Assembly: GCA_016742295.1 (NCBI GenBank) | Contig: JACVCA010000008.1 | Location: 1-17,896 of the forward strand | DNA: 17,896 nucleotides | From: Alphaproteobacteria bacterium | GTDB taxonomy: Bacteria; Pseudomonadota; Alphaproteobacteria; JAGOMX01 | Direction of reading: 5' to 3' | Shown: one piece after another, positions 13,338 to 17,896 of the stretch | Numbering within the stretch: position 1 is the first letter of the stretch | Layout of the letters: every line of letters begins with the position of its first letter | Made by a program: the position numbers and the translations under genes | Notes under the pieces: model-generated | Database searches by the model: none | What the model was told of the DNA's origin: nothing | What the model saw: the letters and a program-made list of their open reading frames with translations, nothing else

Positions 13338-14558
13338 ATGCAGTCAACACCGGTTAAGCGTTTTCATTTTATTGATCATACAAGAGGATTTATTATTGCT
13401 CTAGTTGTGCTGCAACACGCAGTCCAAGCTTATGGCACAATGTGGGGTGGGTTATGGTTTTTGAAAGTGCCAGATCGAGATAGCTTCTATGATGGGATTT
13501 TCTTCTTTACCGATAACTTCATCATGGCGGCATTGTTTTTTATTTCCGGTATTTTTGTCATTCCCTCTTTAAAAAGGCGGGGGTTATGGAACTTTACCCT
13601 TGAAAAGATTATGCGGCTGGTTTTACCATTTATCTTTGGAATTTTATTTATTGTTCCTTGGCTTACTTACCCACGCTATGCCGTCCAGTCTGAAGCACCT
13701 TTGGGCCTTATAGATTATTGGTGGCAAATTTATCTGTTTGACAATGTGCGGCCAGGCGGATTTTGGTTTCTGGCTTTTCTGATGGGACTTACAATGGTGA
13801 CGGCTGTTCTGAATATTTTTCTTCCCTTCGTAATTCGAGGGTTAGGAGTCACCGCCACGTGGCTGGTTAAACAACCCGTAAGAGGTTTTGCAATCTTTGC
13901 AATCCTAACAGCCCTGATTATAAGCCTTAGCGATTTATACTGGGGAGCTCCATGGTGGGCAGGATTTTGGTCTTTATTTTATGCCCGCGGAAATCAATTT
14001 ATCACTTATATTTTTTATTTTTTTCTGGGTGTAGGGGTTGGGCAGGCAGATGTCTTGAATAAAACTGATGTCCTGGAAAAGCTATCTGAGAATTGGCAAA
14101 AGTGGGTTCTTCTTACGACGGTATTAGCTGTCCTTTATATCGGGTATTGTCTCGTATACATGTATGAAGGTACCTTTAGCAGCGACTTGAGAAGCTATTT
14201 TGCACAAGGTGGTACATGGGGCCAGGTGGGGCCGTTGATGGCTGATGTCTTACCCTCCATTTTAATAAGAACAATTTTGAATGGACTTTTATGTGCAGCA
14301 CAAACGATAACCGTGATTACCGTATTTTATCAATTTGCCAATACCTTAAAGCCTTTTTGGGTATCATTAGCAGCCTGTTCTTATGGTATTTATGTGCTTC
14401 ATGAGCCCTTTGTGGTTTGGACTCAAAACGCACTAATGGATTATACACTACCGCCGTTTCTCAAGGCTGTACTTGCGTTTATCATTGGCCTTTCAGTTGC
14501 CTGGTTTTTGACAGAACGGGTATTGCGAAGAATACCTGGATTAAAGAAAGTCTTTTAA
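13338..14558 (+). CDS. Acyltransferase-3 family membrane protein
   Basis: In this 406-residue, strongly hydrophobic protein about ten membrane helices can be traced. The N-terminal FIDHTRGFIIALVVLQHA (about residues 11-28) is the acyltransferase-3 (PF01757) start, with H27 the likely catalytic histidine and R16 in the conserved 'RG'. LFFISGIFVIPSLKRRG and the C-terminal YGIYVLHEPFVVW also fit. Such enzymes use cytoplasmic acyl donors to decorate polysaccharides, lipids or glucans at the membrane. The layout recalls OpgC/MdoC, which succinylates periplasmic glucans, but substrate cannot be read from sequence. No opgG or opgH is nearby. ATG 13338 has AAAGG at 13325-13329. Its stop overlaps the convergent DUF2628 stop. 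Confidence 0.88.
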   Translation: MQSTPVKRFHFIDHTRGFIIALVVLQHAVQAYGTMWGGLWFLKVPDRDSFYDGIFFFTDNFIMAALFFISGIFVIPSLKRRGLWNFTLEKIMRLVLPFIFGILFIVPWLTYPRYAVQSEAPLGLIDYWWQIYLFDNVRPGGFWFLAFLMGLTMVTAVLNIFLPFVIRGLGVTATWLVKQPVRGFAIFAILTALIISLSDLYWGAPWWAGFWSLFYARGNQFITYIFYFFLGVGVGQADVLNKTDVLEKLSENWQKWVLLTTVLAVLYIGYCLVYMYEGTFSSDLRSYFAQGGTWGQVGPLMADVLPSILIRTILNGLLCAAQTITVITVFYQFANTLKPFWVSLAACSYGIYVLHEPFVVWTQNALMDYTLPPFLKAVLAFIIGLSVAWFLTERVLRRIPGLKKVF

Positions 14559-15076
14559 ACAGGAGAGGCTTTTGAAAGTTCTTTTTGCAATAGCATTTCT
14601 ATTAAAAGGGTCAAACCTATTAAAATGAATCCTAAAGAAGTTAGGCCTGCGATCTGGGCAAAAGTCAAGGCAAGAATAATGTATAAAGTTGCAAGATCAA
14701 TAGTCTGCTGCAGGGGTATTCTTTCTAGTTTAATCTGCTTTTCAATCCAATGGAAATAAAGCCGTGTTCCTGTCAGGCCAGGAATGATAAAACTTAAAAC
14801 CTGGCATAAAATTAAAGTTCCTAATCCAATGTTTGAAAAGTTAAAAAGGTAATGTAAAATTTCCAAAAGAAGCGCAGGGATAAATAGGAATAGCATGGAA
14901 AGCGCATACATCCGCCGATATGCAAACCACATAAACCCTCCAAAAGCCGCTGACCAATTCCAAACAAAGGGCGCCTTTTCCGTGATTAACTGATCATAGG
15001 CTTTATCATAATACTCAGTTCGAGCTTTAGAGGGGGTTGTATAATAGCCGGCAAGATTTTTTTTATGAGCTGACAC
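14555..15076 (-). CDS. DUF2628 family small membrane protein
   Basis: This 173-residue protein has a polar N-terminus of about 40 residues followed by three or four membrane helices. The segment FVWNWSAAFGGFMWFAYRRMY (about 37-57) is the characteristic DUF2628 motif (aromatic, NW.A..FG..W...R.MY). Function of the family is unknown. The start is GTG at 15074-15076 with AAAGG overlapping the gatB stop region. No in-frame ATG is better placed. It begins 10 nt after gatB on the same strand, so it is almost certainly the last gene of the gat transcript. Its 3' end overlaps the stop of the convergent acyltransferase gene by 4 bp. Confidence 0.8.
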   Translation of the reverse strand: MSAHKKNLAGYYTTPSKARTEYYDKAYDQLITEKAPFVWNWSAAFGGFMWFAYRRMYALSMLFLFIPALLLEILHYLFNFSNIGLGTLILCQVLSFIIPGLTGTRLYFHWIEKQIKLERIPLQQTIDLATLYIILALTFAQIAGLTSLGFILIGLTLLIEMLLQKELSKASPV

Positions 15077-15086
15077 TTTACGACCT

Positions 15087-16577
15087 TTACCCTTTCAGCT
15101 TTTGGATCAAGATCTCATTAACCAGGCTGGGATTAGCTTTACCTGCCATAGCTTTCATCACTTGTCCTACAAAAAAGCCAAACAGTTTATCTTTACCGCT
15201 GCGGTAGTCTTCAACCATTTGAGGATTTGCAGACATAATCTGGTTTATGCAGTCGTCAATAGCCCTATTATCACTCACTTGCTCGAGACCTTTTTGTTGT
15301 ACGATCACGATAGCTTCCTGACCTGTTTCCCACATTTCAATAAACACATCTTTTGCTATACGGCCTGATATAGTTCCATCAATGATCAGGTTAACCATGC
15401 CTGTGAGCGCAGAAGCTGACACTTTTGATTCTGCAATTGAAAGATTATCGCGGTTAAGGGCTGCAAATAAATCGCCTGTCATCCAATTGGCAATTAATTT
15501 ACCCCTCTTTGGCAGATCCTCGAAAGACCCAGCCTCTAAGGTTGTCTCAAAATAATCAGCAATTTCACGTTCGCTGACCAGGATTGCAGCATCATAAGGA
15601 CTCAGTTCAAATGATTTTATAAAACGCTTCTTTTTTGCTTCTGGAAGTTCAGGTAGCGTTTGTTTTAAGTGTTCGATCATCGCTGGATCTAAATGAAGAG
15701 GAGGAAGATCAGGATCGGGGAAATACCGATAATCATGAGCGTCTTCTTTACTACGCATTGAGCGGGTTTCGCCACGGACCGGATCAAAAAGCCGAGTCTC
15801 TTGTAAGATTTCACCCCCCTCTTCAAGGATTTCAATTTGCCTCGTGACTTCGTAATCCACAGCTTGACCCAGAAAACGGATAGAATTGACATTCTTGATT
15901 TCTGCACGTGTTCCTAAGGCTTCTGCCGGGCGTCTTACAGAAATGTTGACATCCGCACGCATGCTGCCTTGTTCCATATTGCCGTCACAGGTTCCTAAAT
16001 ACCTTAGAAGGGAACGAAGTTTGCGCATAAAAGCCATGGCTTCTTCACGGCTACGCATATCAGGTTTGGTGACAATCTCCATTAAGGCAACCCCTGCGCG
16101 GTTAAGATCTATGTAGGATTTAGTAGGGTTCTGATCATGAATACTTTTACCGGCGTCTTGCTCGAGATGGAGCCGTTCAATGGCGACATTCTTCGTCGTG
16201 CCATCAATAAGTTCAATCTCAAGAAAGCCTTCCCCTACGATGGGGTGCTTGAATTGAGAAATTTGATAGCCAGTAGGAAGGTCGGCATAAAAATAGTTTT
16301 TACGGTCGAATACCGAGACTGGATGAATTTCAGCATTCAGGCCTAAACCGGTTTTAATGGCTTGTTCAACACAATATTCATTGATGACCGGCAGCATACC
16401 TGGAAATCCTGCATCTATAAAGGAAACTTGAGTATTGGGTTCATTTCCAAAATCAGTTGAAGCACTCGAAAAGAGTTTTGATTTAGAAGTAATTTGCGCA
16501 TGAACTTCAAGGCCGATTATTACCTCCCATAACCCGGTTTTGCCTTTTACGAGAAGGTAATTTCTGATCTCACTCAT
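15087..16577 (-). CDS. gatB: Asp/Glu-tRNA amidotransferase subunit GatB
   Basis: This 496-residue protein is the tRNA-binding and kinase-like subunit of GatCAB. The complex turns Glu-tRNA(Gln), and in some organisms Asp-tRNA(Asn), into Gln-tRNA or Asn-tRNA using ammonia channelled from GatA. The signature blocks IGLEVHAQI (about 21-29), DRKNYFYADLPTGYQISQF, SYIDLNRAGVALMEIVTKPD and GTCDGNMEQGSMRADVNIS are all present. The C-terminal tail domain ends in NPSLVNEILIQKLKG, the GatB/YqeY fold. ATG at 16575-16577 overlaps the gatA stop as ATGA, and GAGGA sits 7 nt upstream inside gatA, so the pair is translationally coupled. The protein is intact and of normal length. Confidence 0.98.
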   Translation of the reverse strand: MSEIRNYLLVKGKTGLWEVIIGLEVHAQITSKSKLFSSASTDFGNEPNTQVSFIDAGFPGMLPVINEYCVEQAIKTGLGLNAEIHPVSVFDRKNYFYADLPTGYQISQFKHPIVGEGFLEIELIDGTTKNVAIERLHLEQDAGKSIHDQNPTKSYIDLNRAGVALMEIVTKPDMRSREEAMAFMRKLRSLLRYLGTCDGNMEQGSMRADVNISVRRPAEALGTRAEIKNVNSIRFLGQAVDYEVTRQIEILEEGGEILQETRLFDPVRGETRSMRSKEDAHDYRYFPDPDLPPLHLDPAMIEHLKQTLPELPEAKKKRFIKSFELSPYDAAILVSEREIADYFETTLEAGSFEDLPKRGKLIANWMTGDLFAALNRDNLSIAESKVSASALTGMVNLIIDGTISGRIAKDVFIEMWETGQEAIVIVQQKGLEQVSDNRAIDDCINQIMSANPQMVEDYRSGKDKLFGFFVGQVMKAMAGKANPSLVNEILIQKLKG

Positions 16578-17896
16578 TTTGTATTCCTCAATGTTTGTCG
16601 CCCCTCATCGAAAGTTGCAAGGGTGTCCATCACATCAGCTGTGCGCAGAAGCAAATCTTCACTAAAGTTAGGACCAATCAATTGCAATCCCAATGGTAAG
16701 CCTTCCTTGCTTAGACCTGCTGGAAGCGAGAGGGCAGGTAAGCCCGCAAGATTAACTGGGACTGTAAAGACATCTTGCATATACATTTCAATCGGATCAG
16801 TAGAGGGTTCGTCAAGAGCAAAAGCACCCGTAGGAGTTGAAGGAGTTAAAAGCACATCAACGGATTTAAAGGCTGTATTAAAGTCTTGTTTGATTAAACT
16901 ACGTACTTTTTGCGCTTGGAGATAATAAGCATCATAATAACCTGCAGATAGCACATAAGTGCCAACCATAATCCGTCGTTTAACTTCGGTTCCAAATCCC
17001 TCTGCGCGGGTATTTTCATACATCTCATCAAGCGTATGACCTTCAACACGTAAACCGTAACGTAGGCCATCATAACGCGAAAGGTTCGAAGACGCTTCCG
17101 CAGGAGCAAGAATATAATAGGTTGGCAACGCATATTTGGTGTGCGGCAAAGAGACTTCACGAATCTCAGCACCTGCTTGTTTCAGCCAATCGATACCTTT
17201 ATCCCAAGTATCAGACATATCTTTTTTAAGATTGCTGGTACGATATTCGTTAGGAATACCCACTTTGAGCCCTTTAATATTACCAGTTAAAGCTGCTTCT
17301 AAATTAGGAAGAGCGTGATTTAAAGACGTCCCATCTTTCGGATCATGACTGATCATAACTTGAAGCATAATAGCGGAGTCCCGAACTGTACGGGTGATCA
17401 CACCCGCTTGGTCTAAAGATGAGGCAAAAGCAACGGTGCCGTAGCGCGAACATAATCCATACGTTGGCTTAATTCCCACTAAGCCACAAAGTGCTGCAGG
17501 TTGGCGGATTGATCCCCCTGTATCAGTTGCAGTTGCAGCCATTGCCGAATAACTGGCGACGGCAGCAGCTGACCCCCCTGAAGAGCCGCCTGGAACTAAT
17601 GGCTTGTTATCACTTGTCCTTTGCCACGGATTGACGGTAGGGCCAAAGGCGCTAGCTAGAGTAGAGGACCCCATGGCAAACTCATCAAGATTAAGCTTGC
17701 CAAGCATAATGGCCCCCGCATCCCACAAATTTTGTGTTACGGTGGATTCATAGGGGGGGATGAAATTGCTTAAAATCTTTGAACCTGCAGTGGTTTTGAC
17801 ATTTTTTGTACAAAATAAGTCCTTGATCCCAATTGGTTTACCTTCCATTGCACCAACTTGACCCTTTTGTAGGCGTTGGTCGCTCCGTTTTGCTGC
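16574..17896 (-). CDS. gatA: Asp/Glu-tRNA amidotransferase subunit GatA (5' end cut by window)
   Basis: This is the amidase subunit of GatCAB, which releases ammonia from glutamine. The frame stays open to the right edge: 16 further codons precede an internal ATG at 17846-17848, giving 440 visible residues. Compared with GatA of known structure, about 50 residues are missing. Counting from the edge, the Ser-cisSer-Lys triad is K25 (GIKDLF), S105 (GGSSGGS) and S129 (DTGGSIRQPA). The Gly/Ser-rich amidase signature PGGSSGGSAAAVASYSAMAA surrounds it. The stop TGA overlaps the gatB start by 4 bp. gatC would be expected just beyond the window on the same strand. A start at the internal ATG would drop conserved N-terminal sequence and should not be used. 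Confidence 0.97.
   Translation of the reverse strand, partial: AAKRSDQRLQKGQVGAMEGKPIGIKDLFCTKNVKTTAGSKILSNFIPPYESTVTQNLWDAGAIMLGKLNLDEFAMGSSTLASAFGPTVNPWQRTSDNKPLVPGGSSGGSAAAVASYSAMAATATDTGGSIRQPAALCGLVGIKPTYGLCSRYGTVAFASSLDQAGVITRTVRDSAIMLQVMISHDPKDGTSLNHALPNLEAALTGNIKGLKVGIPNEYRTSNLKKDMSDTWDKGIDWLKQAGAEIREVSLPHTKYALPTYYILAPAEASSNLSRYDGLRYGLRVEGHTLDEMYENTRAEGFGTEVKRRIMVGTYVLSAGYYDAYYLQAQKVRSLIKQDFNTAFKSVDVLLTPSTPTGAFALDEPSTDPIEMYMQDVFTVPVNLAGLPALSLPAGLSKEGLPLGLQLIGPNFSEDLLLRTADVMDTLATFDEGRQTLRNTK

Noticed and set aside
17846..17848. Internal ATG as the gatA start
   Set aside because: The frame stays open upstream to the window edge, and the 16 extra codons resemble the GatA N-terminal region before the IKDLF motif.

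Overview
The window is AT-rich bacterial chromosome, mostly housekeeping genes, and reads as an alphaproteobacterium. The clues are a TIGR00282 phosphodiesterase gene beside 5-formyl-THF cyclo-ligase with a 6S RNA upstream, a DivIC/FtsB protein with the 'RPxSL..DLLDE..R..LGY' tail, and a J-domain protein with the alphaproteobacterial Cys/His N-terminus. The low G+C, and a small secreted protein that looks like a eukaryotic F-box protein, suggest a host-associated lineage, perhaps an amoeba or protist symbiont such as Holosporales. That lineage is an inference, not something the sequence proves. No rRNA, CRISPR array, insertion sequence or prophage was seen.

Left part (1-4521). On the minus strand, cytochrome b561, 6S RNA, 5-formyl-THF cyclo-ligase and the TIGR00282 phosphodiesterase lie in that order of transcription. 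6S RNA has its own well-spaced promoter. rarA runs the other way. The 573 bp after rarA hold a nested stem-loop, a TATAAT promoter and an AT palindrome ahead of dnaE.

Middle (4522-11341). dnaE (DNA polymerase III alpha) is followed by a small FtsB/DivIC-type cell-division gene. Next come tRNA-Thr(GGU) on the minus strand with a clear promoter, a stretch with no convincing gene, a stand-alone response-regulator receiver domain and a J-domain protein. prfB (release factor 2) carries the classic self-regulating +1 frameshift, so its true start is 10246.

Accessory-looking part (11342-14558). This holds a 358-bp intergenic region with a possible 24-residue hydrophobic microprotein opposed by a promoter-like sequence on the other strand, a secreted F-box-like protein, a long imperfect inverted repeat, a periplasmic beta carbonic anhydrase and a multi-spanning acyltransferase-3 protein. 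An operator-like palindrome fills the spacer of a putative promoter in front of the acyltransferase.

Right end (14555-17896). The minus-strand operon gatA (cut by the window edge)-gatB-DUF2628 encodes the tRNA-dependent amidotransferase that makes Gln-tRNA and/or Asn-tRNA, plus a small membrane protein. No large novel system is evident. The most interesting candidates are the F-box-like secreted protein and the microprotein/antisense arrangement between prfB and it.
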